Part shown: piece by piece, positions 30,360 through 42,287 of the stretch
Layout: each line of letters starts with the position of its first letter
Numbering within the stretch: the stretch's first letter is position 1
Notes under the pieces: model-generated
What the model was told of the DNA's origin: nothing
Seen by the model: only the letters and a program-made list of their open reading frames with translations
Database searches by the model: none
Program-made: the position numbers and the translations under genes
Origin: Eurosta solidaginis
Taxonomy: Eukaryota; Arthropoda; Insecta; Diptera; Tephritidae
NCBI RefSeq assembly: GCF_040869045.1
Contig: NC_090319.1
Location: forward strand, 345,692,302 to 345,756,301
DNA: 64,000 nt
Direction: 5' to 3'

Positions 30360-31807
30360 GATTGAGTGGATTTGGAGATTTGCTCGTCTCCTTCAGCTCT
30401 GCGTTTACGGCCACCCACATTGTTGGAACTATTGGAATTGCTACTGCAATGACGTGCAATGTGACCTGGGTTACCGCACTTGAAACATTTCATAACTCCG
30501 GTATTTTTCTGTTGTGATCCCTTCAGAGCTTCCAAAATTGTATCTACCCACTCTGGCCTTTCTACTTCCACACGATGAGCTTTGTATGCTGGTTTACTCA
30601 ATAATGACGCCGTTTCCTGAGTCAATGCATGGGATACCGTTTCAGAAAATGTTTGCTTTGGGTTCGCGTATGTGGCTCGCTTCGTTTCGACGTCCCTTAT
30701 GCCATTTATAAAGCTCTGGATCTTCACTCTTTCCGTGTATTCCACGGGTGCATCCGCATTTGCAAGATGAGCCAATCTTTCAATGTCCGAAGCAAACTCC
30801 TGCAAAGTCTCGTTAGCTTTTTGGTAGCGGTTTTGCAATTCTATTTGAAATATCTGTTTCCTGTGTTCGCTTCCGTATCGCCGTTCTACAGCAGCCATCA
30901 ATGCGTCATAACTGTTCCGTTCGTACTCTGGAATAGTCTGTAAGATTTCGGCAGCTGGTCCTTTCAATGCTACGAAGAGTGCGGCAACTTTATCTTCCAC
31001 ATTCCAGTTGTTCACTGCTGCGGTCTTCTCAAACTGTAGCTTAAAGACTTGGAAAGGAACAGAACCGTCAAAGGATGGTGTTTTTACCTTTGAATTACTA
31101 GTTGAGACTGCTGGGCGATTCAGTTGCAACTGCTCGATACGTCCTCTCAAAGCATCCACCTCGGCCTCGATTTTTTCTTCAAACTGTAAAATTTTTGTAT
31201 CTTGCGCCTCCAACTTCGAGGAAATACGTCCTTCTTGCTCTTCCAGTTGAGCAGAGATTTGCGATGATATCTGTGCTGAAATTTGAGCCGACATTTCGAA
31301 TATCCGTGCCTCTTGTGCTTCAATCTTCGCTGTTATACGGTTCTCCTGCGATTCCAGCTGAGATGACATTTGCGACGACATTTCGGATATACGCGTTTCT
31401 TGTGCTTCCATCTGGGATACCATATACGTCTTCTGTTCTTCTAGTTGTGATGACATATTTGTGGATATTTGTGATGACATTTCTGTTATACGTGCCTCTT
31501 GTGCTTCCAGTTGAGATGCCAGTTGCGACGACATTAATGCTACTGTCGATGTTTGTGCAGATATTGCAGCCAATATCATGTTCAAGTCTGTGCTGCTAAC
31601 CGTCTGCGATGTTTCGTTTTTCTCTTCAATTTTCGTTGCCTCCTCGCCATCAAGATGAAAGACATACTCTTCCACATCAATTCCTTCTGCTTCCATTGCC
31701 TCTCGAAGCCGTGCCTGAAGTTCAAGTTTAACGCCGCTTGTATTCAATCCACGGCTCTCCAACTCCTTCTTCAGCTGCTGGATCCTCAATTCACTGAACT
31801 TTGCCAT
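30350..31807 (-). CDS. gag: Gag of element 1b, intact
   Basis: The 485-residue Gag starts at the same ATG as in 1a. It contains the SAP motif (residues 5-39), a coiled coil that is six residues longer overall than in 1a and has a different 11-mer order (SAQISAQISSQISAQLEEQE), the capsid region (SFDGSVPFQVFKLQFEK onward) and the knuckle CFKCGNPGHIARHC. No stop or frameshift is present before the heptamer. It is expressed from the LTR at 31859-32560. This is the best candidate in the window for a translatable Gag. Confidence 0.92.
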   Translation of the reverse strand: MAKFSELRIQQLKKELESRGLNTSGVKLELQARLREAMEAEGIDVEEYVFHLDGEEATKIEEKNETSQTVSSTDLNMILAAISAQTSTVALMSSQLASQLEAQEARITEMSSQISTNMSSQLEEQKTYMVSQMEAQETRISEMSSQMSSQLESQENRITAKIEAQEARIFEMSAQISAQISSQISAQLEEQEGRISSKLEAQDTKILQFEEKIEAEVDALRGRIEQLQLNRPAVSTSNSKVKTPSFDGSVPFQVFKLQFEKTAAVNNWNVEDKVAALFVALKGPAAEILQTIPEYERNSYDALMAAVERRYGSEHRKQIFQIELQNRYQKANETLQEFASDIERLAHLANADAPVEYTERVKIQSFINGIRDVETKRATYANPKQTFSETVSHALTQETASLLSKPAYKAHRVEVERPEWVDTILEALKGSQQKNTGVMKCFKCGNPGHIARHCSSNSNSSNNVGGRKRRAEGDEQISKSTQSLN

Positions 31808-31838
31808 GTCCTTGTTGTCCTCTAGAATTTATCCAACA

Positions 31839-31856
31839 ATCCCACTTCTGACACCA
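31839..31856 (-). promoter_or_regulatory. Primer-binding site of 1b
   Basis: TGGTGTCAGAAGTGGGAT on the minus strand lies two bases from the LTR. It is identical to the site in 1a and tRNA-Leu-like. Confidence 0.7.
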
Positions 31857-31858
31857 AT

Positions 31859-32560
31859 TGTAACGAATTTGCTGCAAATCCTCTTATTTGCCTCTTTTGC
31901 TAGGTTCGTATCGCTAAACTGTTGAATAATTAACTCCAATATTGAATAATGGAAAAATGGCCTTTATTAAAATGCTTCACAATAACACTCAAACTGTGCA
32001 ACGAATAGCTTAATAACCAAACTGATAGCTCAAATGAAACTCCACTAATCAAAATAATACTGGTATTGCTCGCTAGATATCTTCTTAGTCGTAACTGCTG
32101 ATCAACTCAAATCAAACTGAATTACTTCTTACTCGCTGGCGCCGCTTTTATAGTTTACGCTGCATACTTCTAGGCTCTTCGGTTTCCAGAACTTACTAGT
32201 TGTTTCGGCTACAAAATCGCCAGCCACAACTACGTGCACAAATTATTGCTCTCTCTTGTGACAACTCAGATAAGATATATGCACGTGTTTGTGCATTGCC
32301 GCTCCGCTGCTCGTATACGTACATATGTGTAGACGCAATTATTTATTCGTTTATGTAGATACATAAAGATTGAATTATTGATGTGAATGTTTGTAGTTTG
32401 CGCACATAGGCATATAAGTAAATGCATCTGTGTGTGACATCTCTCTGGGCTGCCTTATATATGTGTATACTTGATTTAATTATTAACGTAAATACTGCTT
32501 GGCATGGCCTTAGCATCGCCTTAGTGATGGGATAATTTAGTGATGCTAATATCCGTGACA
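31859..32560 (-). repeat. 5' LTR of 1b
   Basis: It starts TGTCACGGATA at 32560 and ends ATTCGTTACA at 31859. TATAAAAGC (plus-strand GCTTTTATAG near 32145) precedes the initiator TCAGTT (plus-strand AACTGA near 32115). Confidence 0.9.
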
Positions 32561-32870
32561 ATATGAAGTATATAATATATATACCACCGATCTCTATGAT
32601 TTTTTCAGACAACAATATATGCTATATACGTAAGCATTTGGTGAAATTTGAAGCTTCTAGCTGTTAAAACGGGGCAGAAATTGCGCAAAGTTTCTTATCT
32701 GAACAATCGGTTGTATGAGATATATACTATGTATATATGATCTCAATGATTTTTTCAGACATCAATGTATGCTATACACGTAAGCATTTGGTGAAATTTG
32801 GAGCTTCTAGCTGTTAAAATGGGGCCGAAATCGCAAAAAAAATATATATATACTATATATACCATCATAT
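32561..32870 (+). mobile_element. DINE-like repeat, unit 2, right of element 1b
   Basis: It continues the repeat broken at 26105 and matches 8623-8932 closely (GAAATTTGGAGCTTCTAGC here, GAAATTTGAAGC there). It ends at the ATAT before element 1a'. Confidence 0.6.
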
Positions 32871-33483
32871 TGTCACGGATATTAGCATCACTAAATTATC
32901 CCATCACTAAGGCGATGCTAAGGCCATGCCAAGCAGTATTTACGTTAATAATTAAATCAAGTATACACATATATAAGGCAGCCCAGAGAGATGTCACACA
33001 CAGATGCATTTACTTATATGCCTATGTGCGCGCGAGAGACTGTAAACTACAAACATTCACATCAATAATTCAATCTTATCTGAGTTGTCACAAGAGAGAG
33101 CAATAATTTGTGCACGTAGTTGTGGCTGGCGATTTTGTAGCCGAAACAACTAGTAAGTTCTGGAAATCGAAGAGCCTAGAAGTATGCAGCGTAAACTATA
33201 AAAGCTGGGCAAGCGAGTAAGAAGGAATTCAGTTTGATTTGAGTTGTCAAGCAGTTGCGATTAAGACGGGATCTAGCGAGCAATAGCAGTATTATTTTGA
33301 ATAGTAGAGTTTCATTGAGCTATCAATCAGTGTGGTTATTAAGCAAGCTATTCGTTGCACAGTTGAGTGTATTGTGAAGTACTTTAATAAAGGCCATTTT
33401 TCCATTATCCAATATTGGAGTTATTTATTCAACAGTTTAGTGATTCGAACTTAGCAGAGGATTTGCAAGTAAAATTCGTAATA
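32871..33483 (+). repeat. 5' LTR of 1a' with an 84-bp U3 deletion
   Basis: It is 613 bp against 697 in 1a. The missing part lies after CAATCTT (about 33076), between two copies of ATCTT in 1a, so a slip between 5-base repeats explains it. TATA box, initiator and poly(A) signal remain. Confidence 0.85.
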
Positions 33484-33534
33484 ATTGGTGTCAGAAGTGG
33501 GATTGTTGAATAAATTCCAGAGGACAACAAGGAC

Positions 33535-34974
33535 ATGGCAAAGTTCAGTGAATTGAAGATCCAGCAACTAAAGAAGGAGTTGGAAGCCCGTGGATTGAAT
33601 ACAAGCGGCGTTAAACTCGAACTTCAGGCACGGCTACGAGAGGCAATGGAAGCAGAAGGAATTGATGTGGACGAGTATGTTTTTTATCCTGATGAGGACG
33701 AGACAACAACAAAAATTGAAGAGAAAAATGAAACACCGCAGACAATGGCGATCACAGACCTGAACATGATATTGGTTGCAATATCGGCACAAATGTCCGA
33801 AATGTCATCACAAATATCTACCAACATGTCATCACAATTGGAAGAACAGAAAACGTATATGTCATCACAGATGGAATCCCAAGAGACACGAATAACATCG
33901 AAGATTGAAGCACAAGAAACGCGAATGTCAGAAATGTCGACACAGATTACATCCAAGATGGAAACGCAATTGGAAGAACAGAAGACATATATGGCATCCC
34001 AACTGGAATCGCAGGAGACACGCATAACATCAAAGATGGAAGAACAAGAGGAGCGCTTATCATTGCAGGTGGCACAAATGTCTTCACAGTTAGAAGCACA
34101 GGAAGCAAGGGTAACATCAAAGCTGGAAGCGCAGGATGCAAAAATCGCTCAATTTCAGGCAAAAGTCGATGATTTGAAGGGTCGTATGGAGCAGTTACAA
34201 TTAAATCGTCCAGCAGTTTCAGCGAGTAATCCAAAGGTAAAAACACCATCCTTTGACGGTTCTGTTCCTTTCCAGGTCTTTAAGCTACAGTTTGAGAAGA
34301 CCGCAGCAGTGAACAACTGGAATGTGGAAGATAAAGTTGCCGCACTCTTCGTAGCATTGAAAGGACCAGCTGCCGAAATCTTACAGACTATTCCAGAGTA
34401 CGAACGGAACAGTTATGAAACATTGATGGCTGCTGTAGAACGACGTTATGGAAGCGAGCATAGGAAACAGATATTCCAAATTGAGTTGCAAAACCGCTAC
34501 CAAAAAGCAAATGAGACATTGCAGGAGTTTGCTTCAGATATTGAAAGATTGGCTCATCTTGCAAATGCGGACGCACCCGTGGAATACATGGAAAGAGTGA
34601 AGATTCAAAGCTTTATAAATGGCATACGGGACGTCGAAACGAAGCGAGCCACATACGCGAACCCAAAGCAAACATTTTCTGAAACGGTATCCCATGCATT
34701 GACTCAGGAAACGGCGTCATTATTGAGTAAACCAGCATACAAAGCTCATCGTGTGGAAGTAGAAAGGCCAGAGTGGGTAGATACAATTTTGGAAGCTCTG
34801 AGGGGATCACAACAGAAAAATGCCGGAGTTATGAAATGTTTCAAGTGCGGTAACCCAGGTCACATTGCACGTCATTGCAGTAGCAATTCCAATAGTTCCA
34901 ACAATATGGGTGGCCGTAAACGCAGAGCTGAAGGAGACGAGCAAATCTCCAAATCCACTCAATCGTTAAACTAA
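33535..34974 (+). CDS. gag: Gag of element 1a'
   Basis: The 479-residue Gag has the same SAP, coiled coil, capsid and CCHC arrangement as 1a. It carries a few substitutions (AITDLN for ANTDLN, QMESQETR for QMKSQEIR, QNRYQKAN for QNLYQKAN, VEYMERV for VEYTERV). There are no stops or frameshifts. The primer site lies at 33486-33503. Confidence 0.9.
   Translation: MAKFSELKIQQLKKELEARGLNTSGVKLELQARLREAMEAEGIDVDEYVFYPDEDETTTKIEEKNETPQTMAITDLNMILVAISAQMSEMSSQISTNMSSQLEEQKTYMSSQMESQETRITSKIEAQETRMSEMSTQITSKMETQLEEQKTYMASQLESQETRITSKMEEQEERLSLQVAQMSSQLEAQEARVTSKLEAQDAKIAQFQAKVDDLKGRMEQLQLNRPAVSASNPKVKTPSFDGSVPFQVFKLQFEKTAAVNNWNVEDKVAALFVALKGPAAEILQTIPEYERNSYETLMAAVERRYGSEHRKQIFQIELQNRYQKANETLQEFASDIERLAHLANADAPVEYMERVKIQSFINGIRDVETKRATYANPKQTFSETVSHALTQETASLLSKPAYKAHRVEVERPEWVDTILEALRGSQQKNAGVMKCFKCGNPGHIARHCSSNSNSSNNMGGRKRRAEGDEQISKSTQSLN
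34965..34974 (+). promoter_or_regulatory. -1 frameshift heptamer at the gag stop (1a')
   Basis: G TTA AAC TAA, unchanged from 1a. Confidence 0.62.
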
Positions 34975-35043
34975 AGCGAGTCAGCAGCAAGGGGCGACAG
35001 CTGACTCCCTCAATTGAATGCCCCATAATCTCTATCTCACAAA

Positions 35044-38000
35044 TTGGAAGAAGGTCTTACTGTCGGAGGACATGTGGATGGAAAAGAACGTTTACTGACT
35101 GTAGATACGGGTGCATCTCATTCCATCATTCGAGCGGATTTAGTCAACAAGCAGATCAGACCATTGCATGGAGCAATATTGCGTACAGCCACTGGAGAAG
35201 ACACCCAGGTAATTGGAGAAGTAGAATGTGAAGTAGCAATTGGAAACGTCACGGTACTACACAATTTTATAGTGGCAGGTATTGTTGATGAAATCATAAT
35301 TGGAGTGGACTTCTTAATCAACCAAGGCATCAAAATCGATATGCAAAGCAAGACGATGCGATGTAAGAACATGGATGTGCCACTTAATTTCGGCTACGAG
35401 AGAGGCTACAGCAGTAAACGAGTGCTGGTGGAAGAGAGTCAGCAAATACCACCAAAATCAGAAGCAGTCATCTGGGCAAAGGTTGATGGAGATTGTGGGA
35501 CAAACAAATTGTGGGTTGTCGAAGCAGCAAATAAATCAGCACTGAACATACTTGTAGGAAAAACCCTGGCTATGACAAAACAAGATGGACGCATTCCGGT
35601 AAGAGTACTCAATGAGTTCAAGTCACCATTCAATTTGACCAAAGGAGCTATTTTGGGAAGATGCCAAGAGGCCGAAGTAGTTATTAACTGTGAACAGCTC
35701 CAGGAACACGTTTCATCTAGTAATACTGATCTTTCAAATGATATCACGGCATGGACGCATGGGCTAGAGGGGAAGCCTATCAGAGTAAGGCAAAACAACT
35801 GCTCATAAAATACGCGAACATATTTGACCAGGATGGTTCTAAACCAGGCCGCACCAACGTTGTGAAACATCAAATTGACACTGGAGATGCGAGGCCGATC
35901 CGTCAAGCTCCACGTAGTGTTCCACTGGCGAAGCGGGAAGTTGTGAGTCAAATTATACAAGAAATGAGCGACAGCGGCGTCATCGAACCATCAGCTAGTC
36001 CCTGGAGCTCACCGGTAGTACTTGTAAAGAAGAAGGATGGAAAAATGAGGTTTTGCGTGGACTACCGGAAGTTGAATGACGTTACGAAAAAGGATAGCTA
36101 CCCATTGCCAAGAATTGACGACACTCTGGACTCGCTCTCTGGTACGAAATGGTTTTCCACACTGGGCTTGAAAAGCGGCTACTGGCAAGTGGAGGTAAAG
36201 GAGGAAGACAAAGAGAAAACAGCCTTCAGCGTCGGAGATGGTCTTTGGCAATTTACAGTAATGTTCTTTGGACTATGTAATGCACCAGCTACTTTCGAGA
36301 GACTCATGGATCAGGTATTGAAAGGACTACATTGGAAAACATGCTTGGTGTACCTGGACGACATCATCGTATTGGGCAAGAATTTCGATGAACATCTTAA
36401 GAACTTGGAGGAAGTTTTCCAAAGAATAGAGGGCGCTGGTCTGAAGTTAAGTCCCAAAAAGTGTGCGCTGTTTAAAAAGGAAGTAAATTATTTGGGTCAC
36501 AAGGTAACGACAGAGGGCATCTGCACTGCGAACGAAAAGATAGAGGCTGTAAAGGATTGGCCAAGACCACAGAACCTACATGAATTAAGAAGTTTCCTTG
36601 GGCTGTGCACATATTACCGCCGATTTGTACAAAATTTTTCCAGCGTAGCCCATAGCCTCCATGAGCTTACAAGAAAAAATAAAGCTTTTGAATGGAAGAA
36701 GGAGCAAGAAGTGGCTTTCCAAACATTGAAGGAGCGTTTGTGCACTGCCCCAATGTTAGCATATCCGATTCCAGGAGCAACATTTATTCTAGATACAGAT
36801 ACGAGTGGATATGCTATAGGAGGCGTTTTATCACAACTGGTCGATGGACAGGAGAAGGTAGTTGCATATTACAGCCGTTCGATTGGAAAACCAGAGAGGA
36901 ACTACTGCGTTACGCGGAGAGAGCTGTTGGCATTGGTAGAGTGCGTTAAACATTTTCACAAATACCTCTACGGCCAGCGATTCCGTGTCAGGACAGATCA
37001 CGCGGCTTTAAAATGGCTACTGCAGTTCCGTAATCCGGAAGGACAATTGGCACGGTGGATCGAGCGACTACAAAGCTATGACTTTTCCATTGAGCATCGA
37101 AAAGGTAGTACCCATGGAAATGCCGATGCAATGTCACGAAGGCCATGTAGTTTGAAATGCAAGCACTGTTCAAAAGCCGAGGCTAAAGAAGACATTATAG
37201 ATGTCCGGCTAACAACTATAACATGTACAGATGAATGGGACAAGGAACAGCTAAGAAAGTGCCAGCTAGAAGATGCAGATCTGTCACGTGTTATGCAAGG
37301 GCTCGAACGAAATGAAAGACCAAACAGAGAAGAGATGTCAGCAGAGAGTCCCATTGCGAAGTCATATTGGGCACAGTGGAACAGTTTAGAATTGATATCC
37401 GGTTGCCTTCATCGAGTATGGGAGAGTGAGGATGGTAAATACAAGAATAAACTGATAGTTGTTCCCAGAAAGAGGATTCCTGACGTGCTCAGCGAGCTGC
37501 ATAATGGTCCAAGCGGAGGTCATCTTCGAATCACGAAGACGCTCGAGAAGATTAAACAGAGATTCTATTGGGTTGGTTGCCGTCAGTCGGTCACTGAGTG
37601 GATTGCGAACTGCGAGGTTTGCAGCAGAGCGAAAGGGCCCAGAACACGAAGTCATGGCCAGATGAAGCAATATAACTCAGGTGCGCCATTTGAAAGGATC
37701 GCTATGGATGTCGCCGGTCCATTTCCTACTAGCAACGGCGGAAACAAATATGTACTGGTAGTTATGGATTATTTCAGCAAATGGCCAGAAGTATACCCAA
37801 TCCCAAATCAAGAAGCGGAAACGGTAGCAGAAGTGTTTATAAACAATTGGGTTGCAAGGTATGGTGTACCAATGGAGTTACATTCTGACCAAGGCAGGAA
37901 TTTCGAATCAGCTGTGTTCCAGGAAATGTGTAAGTCATTGGGCATTCGAAAAACACGGACAACTGCATTGCATCCTCAATCCGATGGTATGGTAGAACGA

Positions 38001-38564
38001 TTCAATAGAACATTGGAGGAGCACTTAAGGAAAGTAGTGGACAAGTACCATAAAGAATGGGATACCCGCATACCATTATTCTTGATGGCTTACCGATCAG
38101 CAGTGCATGAGACAATGGGCCAAACCCCTGTAAAAGTAATTTTTGGCAATGACCTTAGACTGCCAGCTGATTTGAAGTTTGGGATAGATGCCAATGCGGA
38201 GAGAAATGTCAGGAAATCCACTAGTGATTTGGAAGAAGAGCTAAGAGAAATACATGATCTGATAAGGCAACGAACAAAGATTATGAGTGACAAGATGAAA
38301 GCCAGATATGATAAAGCACTTAATTCAGAAGGTTTTCAGGAAGGAGATTTGGTGCTGTTATACAACCCACAACGTAAAAAAGGTTTGTCCCCGAAATTGC
38401 AGTGTAATTGGGAAGGCCCATACAAAGTTGTAAAACGGATCAACGATGTAGTGTACCGCATACAAACCATCGGTAAACCACGAACCAAAATGAAGGTGGT
38501 CCATTTGGAAAGGCTAGCAACGTTTAGATCTAGAGATTTGTCTGATCGGGACGATCAGACTTAG
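35044..38564 (+). pseudogene. pol: Pol of element 1a', frameshifted and RT-dead
   Basis: Protease and the linker are in one frame (35044-35808). Two extra bases in GAGGGGAAGCCTAT (about 35768-35775; 1a has GAGGAATCCTAT) shift the frame, and RT, RNase H and integrase are in the next frame to 38564. In RT the catalytic motif LDLKSG is LGLKSG (codon 36165-36167, Asp to Gly), which should abolish polymerase activity, and MPFGLCN is MFFGLCN. YLDD, the integrase triad and GPY/F remain. Both lesions are absent from 1a, so they arose after the duplication (or are assembly errors). Confidence 0.88.
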
Positions 38565-38575
38565 GTGGAGGGCAG
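38540..38575 (+). promoter_or_regulatory. Terminal hairpin and polypurine tract of 1a'
   Basis: The arms are perfect, as in 1a (38540-38560), followed by GGTGGAGGGCAG. Confidence 0.55.
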
Positions 38576-39274
38576 TGTCACGGATATTAGCATCACTAAA
38601 TTATCCCATCACTAAGGCGATGCTAAGGCCATGCCAAGCAGTATTTACGTTAATAATTAAATCAAGTATACACATATATAAGTCAGCCCAGAGAGATGTC
38701 ACACACAGATGCATTTACTTATATGCCTATGTGCGCGCGAGAGACTGTAAACTACAAACATTCACATCAATAATTCAATCTTTATGTATCTACATAAACG
38801 AATAAATAATTGCGTCTACACATATGTACGTATACGAGCAGCAATGCACAAACACATGCATATATCTTATCTGAGTTGTCACAAGAGAGAGCAATAATTT
38901 GTGCACGTAGTTGTGGCTGGCGATTTTGTAGCCGAAACAACTAGTAAGTTCTGGAAATCGAAGAGCCTAGAAGTATGCAGCGTAAACTATAAAAGCTGGG
39001 CAAGCGAGTAAGAAGGAATTCAGTTTGATTTGAGTTGTCAAGCAGTTGCGATTAAGACGATATCTAGCGAGCAATAGCAGTATTATTTTGAATAGTAGAG
39101 TTTCATTGAGCTATCAATCAGTGTGGTTATTAAGCAAGCTATTCGTTGCACAGTTGAGTGTATTGTGAAGTACTTTAATAAAGGCCATTTTTCCATTATC
39201 CAATATTGGAGTTATTTATTCAACAGTTTAGTGATTCGAACTTAGCAGAGGATTTGCAAGTAAAATTCGTAATA
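38576..39274 (+). repeat. 3' LTR of 1a'
   Basis: It is 699 bp and complete (without the 84-bp deletion of its 5' LTR). It ends TCGTAATA and is followed by ATAT. Confidence 0.88.
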
Positions 39275-39286
39275 ATATACATATAT

Positions 39287-39917
39287 TGTAACGAATGTTA
39301 GCAACACTGAGCGATGCTATCGTCTCTAAGCCGATGCTAAGCAGTGACGTGAATTCACATCCATAGATCAATCATTATGTATCTACATAAACGAAACAAT
39401 AATTGCGTCTACACATATGTACCATGTACGTATACGAGCAGCGGAGGGTCAATGCACAAACACATGCATATATCTCAGATACTCCTATAAGTATGCAATG
39501 AGAAAAACTATAAAATTGTGCAATTGTAGTTACAGCTGAGAAGTTTGAGAGCTACTGGACTAGTAGATTCTGGAAGCGCCTAGAAGATGTGAAGGTTGAA
39601 ATCAAAGAGTATAAAAGGCGGCAATTGTAGAGGCGCTGGAATTCAGTTTGATTTGAGTTGTCAAGCAGTTTCGACTAAGACGCTATCTAGCGAGCAAGAG
39701 CAGTATTATTTTGAATAGAAGAGTTTCATTTGAGCTATCGATCAGTTTGGTTATTAAGCAAGCTATTCGTTGCACAGTTTTAGTGTTATTGTGAAGTATA
39801 TACTTTAATAAAGGCCATTTTGCATTATTACATATTGGAGTTATTTATTCAACAGTTTAGTGATTCGAACTCAGCAGAAAAAGGGCAAATAAAAGGATTA
39901 CAAGTAAATTCGTTACA
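39287..39917 (+). repeat. 5' LTR of 2a'
   Basis: The LTR is 631 bp, TGTAACGAAT to ATTCGTTACA, and matches 15431-16061. Confidence 0.85.
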
Positions 39918-39968
39918 ATTGGTGTCAGAAGAGGAATTGTTGAATAAGTTTCAGAGGACAACAAGGAC

Positions 39969-40792
39969 ATGGCAAAGTTCAGTGAATTGAAGATCCAGCA
40001 ACTAAAGAAGGAGTTGGAGAGCCGTGGATTGAATACAAGCGGCGTTAAACTCGAACTTCAGGCACGGCTACGAGAGGCAATGGAAGCAGAAGGAATTGAT
40101 GTAGAAGCATATGTCTTTCATCTTGATGGCGAGGAGACAACAAAAATTGAAGAGAAAAACGAAACATCGCAGAAAGTTACCAGCACAGACTTGAACATGA
40201 TATTGGCTGCAATAACTGCTCAAACATCGACAGTGGCATCTCAGCTAGAATCGCAGGAGACACGTTTAACATCCAAGATGGAAGCACAGGAAGCACGAAT
40301 AACAGAAATGTCATCACAAATATCCACCAACATGTCATCTCAGCTGGAATCGCAGGAGAACCGTATAACAGCGAAGATTGAAGCACGCCATGTGGAAGTA
40401 GAAAGGCCAGAGTGGGTAGACGCAATATTGGAGGCGCTGAAAGGATCGCAAAAGCGGAGTGGAAAAGTTACCAAATGCTTCAAATGCGGGAAGTCCGGTC
40501 GCATTGCGATCTTGGTCCTAATAGTTCCAACAATGGGGGTGGCCGTAAACGCAAAACTGGAGGAAATGAGCAAGAGCGTGTCGGATGTAAAGAACGAAAA
40601 CTTGCCCCGGCTATTGAATGTCCTGTGATATCTGTGTCGCAAATTGGAAGGAAATCGAGCAGTCTTACCGTCAGAGTTAATGTGGATGGCAAAGAGCGTG
40701 TACTAACTGTAGATACGGGCGCATCTCATTCCTTGGTCCGATCTGACTTGGTCAACAGGAGACAGGTTGCGTACGGTCACTGGCGAGTATAA
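39969..40792 (+). pseudogene. gag: 2a' Gag-protease with an extra 10-bp deletion in the knuckle
   Basis: It is the same capsid-less Gag as 2a. Ten further bases are missing after KSGRI (GTCGCATTGCGATC against GTCGCATTTTACGTCATTGCGATC, near 40500). This destroys the last zinc ligand and shifts the frame, giving a 219-codon frame that ends at 40628. The original frame resumes at CDLGPNSSNN and runs into protease (VDTGASHS) until the same LVNRR frameshift as in 2a. Confidence 0.78.
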
Positions 40793-41597
40793 CCAAGTTC
40801 AGGGAGAAATGATATGTGAAGTCTTGATTGGAAAGGTCACGGTTCTACACAAATTCGTTGTGGCGAAGATCGTTGAAGAAGTCTTATTGGGAGTGGACTT
40901 CATGGTTGCCCACGACATCAAGATCGATATGCAGAGAAGGGTGATGCGTTATGAGAACCAGAATATACCACTTAACTTCAAGTTGGAGAAACGGTTCAGT
41001 AGTAATCGAGTAATGGTGGAGAAGACTCGGCAAAGGCCACGAAAGTCAAAAGAAAAGGATGATGGATCGAATGTGCCAAATAAACCGAAATTAAAAGTAC
41101 CTGCGAGAAAAAGACCGGCATCGACAAAACCTAATGGACGCACAAAAATGACTGAAAGAATTTTTCAGATGGAATGCAAGGGTGGTTTCAAGCCAGCGCG
41201 CACTACTGTTGTGAAACGTCCAGACGATAATGATAATGCAAAGTCAATCCGTCAAATGCAAACTCTGCGAAGAATTTCATTGGCCAAACAACAGAGTGCG
41301 AGGGAACGATCAAGACTAATGAGTAGTAAGATGAAACGCAGGTACAATGAGAACAAAAATTCGGAAGGTTTCTTGGAGGGAGATTTGGTACTGTTATACA
41401 ACCCTCACCGGCGGAAAGGTGTTCCATCCAACATTCGGTGCAGTTGGGAAGGCCCGTACAAAGTTGTGAAGAAGATCAGTGATACCATCTATCGCATACA
41501 AACCACTGGGAAACCACGGATTATAAGAGTGGTTCATTTGGAAATGCTGGTAGCGTATAGATCGAGAGATTTGTCTGATCGGGACGATCAGACTTAG
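40767..41597 (+). pseudogene. pol: 2a' protease remainder, basic linker and GPY/F tail
   Basis: The 276-codon frame matches 16921-17751 with few changes (VEKTRQRPRKSKEKDDGS here). The in-frame RT-to-integrase junction LAKQQS/ARERSRLMSSKMK and the GPY/F domain are conserved. Confidence 0.78.
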
Positions 41598-41608
41598 GTG
41601 GAGGGCAG

Positions 41609-42236
41609 TGTGACGAATGTTAGCGGCACTGAGCGATGCTATCGTCTCTAAGCCGATGCTAAACAGTGACGTGAATTCACATCCATAGATCAATCATTAT
41701 GTATCTACATAAACGAAACAATAATTGCGTCTACACATATGTACCATGTACGTATACGAGCAGCGGAGAGTCAATGCACAAACACATGCATATATCTGAG
41801 ATACTCCTATAAGTATGCAATGAGAAAAACTATAAAATTGTACAATTGTAGTTACAGCTGAGAAGTTTGAGAGGTGCTGGACTAGTAGATTCTGGAAGCG
41901 CCTAGAAGATGCGAAGGTTGAAATCAAAGAGTATAAAAGGCGGCAATTGTAGAGGCGCTGGAATTCAGTTTGATTTGAGTTGTCAAGCAGTTTCGACTAA
42001 GAAGCTATCTAGCGAGCAAGAGCAGTATTATTTTGAATAGTAGAGTTGCATTTGAGCTATCAATCAGTTTGGTTATTAAAGCAAGCTATTCGTTGCACAG
42101 TTTTAGTGTTATTGTGAAGTACTTTAATAAAGGCCATTTTGCATTATTACAAATTGGAGTTATTTATTCAACAGTTTAGTGATTCGAACCTTAGTAGAAG
42201 ATTTGAAATAAGCGGAATTTCAATAAATTCGTTACA
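41609..42236 (+). repeat. LTR shared by 2a' and 2b'
   Basis: It starts TGTGACGAATG and ends ATTCGTTACA, followed by a primer site with one change (TGGTGTCCGAAG). Confidence 0.83.
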
Positions 42237-42287
42237 ATTGGTGTCCGAAGAGGAATTGTTGAATAAATTCCAGAGGACAACAAGGAC

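Larger units (their letters stand above)
26106..32560 (-). mobile_element. Ty3/gypsy element 1b (family 1), young, minus strand
   Basis: Two 702-bp LTRs differ, as far as I can see, at a single base (TTGCCCC against TTGCCTC). ATAT target duplications flank it (26102-26105 and 32561-32564), and unit 1 has the empty site at 8623-8626. It therefore inserted after the segmental duplication. The LTR ends are intact (TGTCACGG...TTCGTTACA). The only clear lesion is a deletion in integrase. Confidence 0.93.
32871..39274 (+). mobile_element. Gypsy element 1a' (duplicate of 1a)
   Basis: It is the unit-2 counterpart of 8933-15418, with the same altered LTR ends (TCGTAATA) and the same 8-bp deletion ahead of protease. 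It has also gained private lesions: an 84-bp LTR deletion, a +2 frameshift and a lost RT catalytic residue. Confidence 0.92.
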
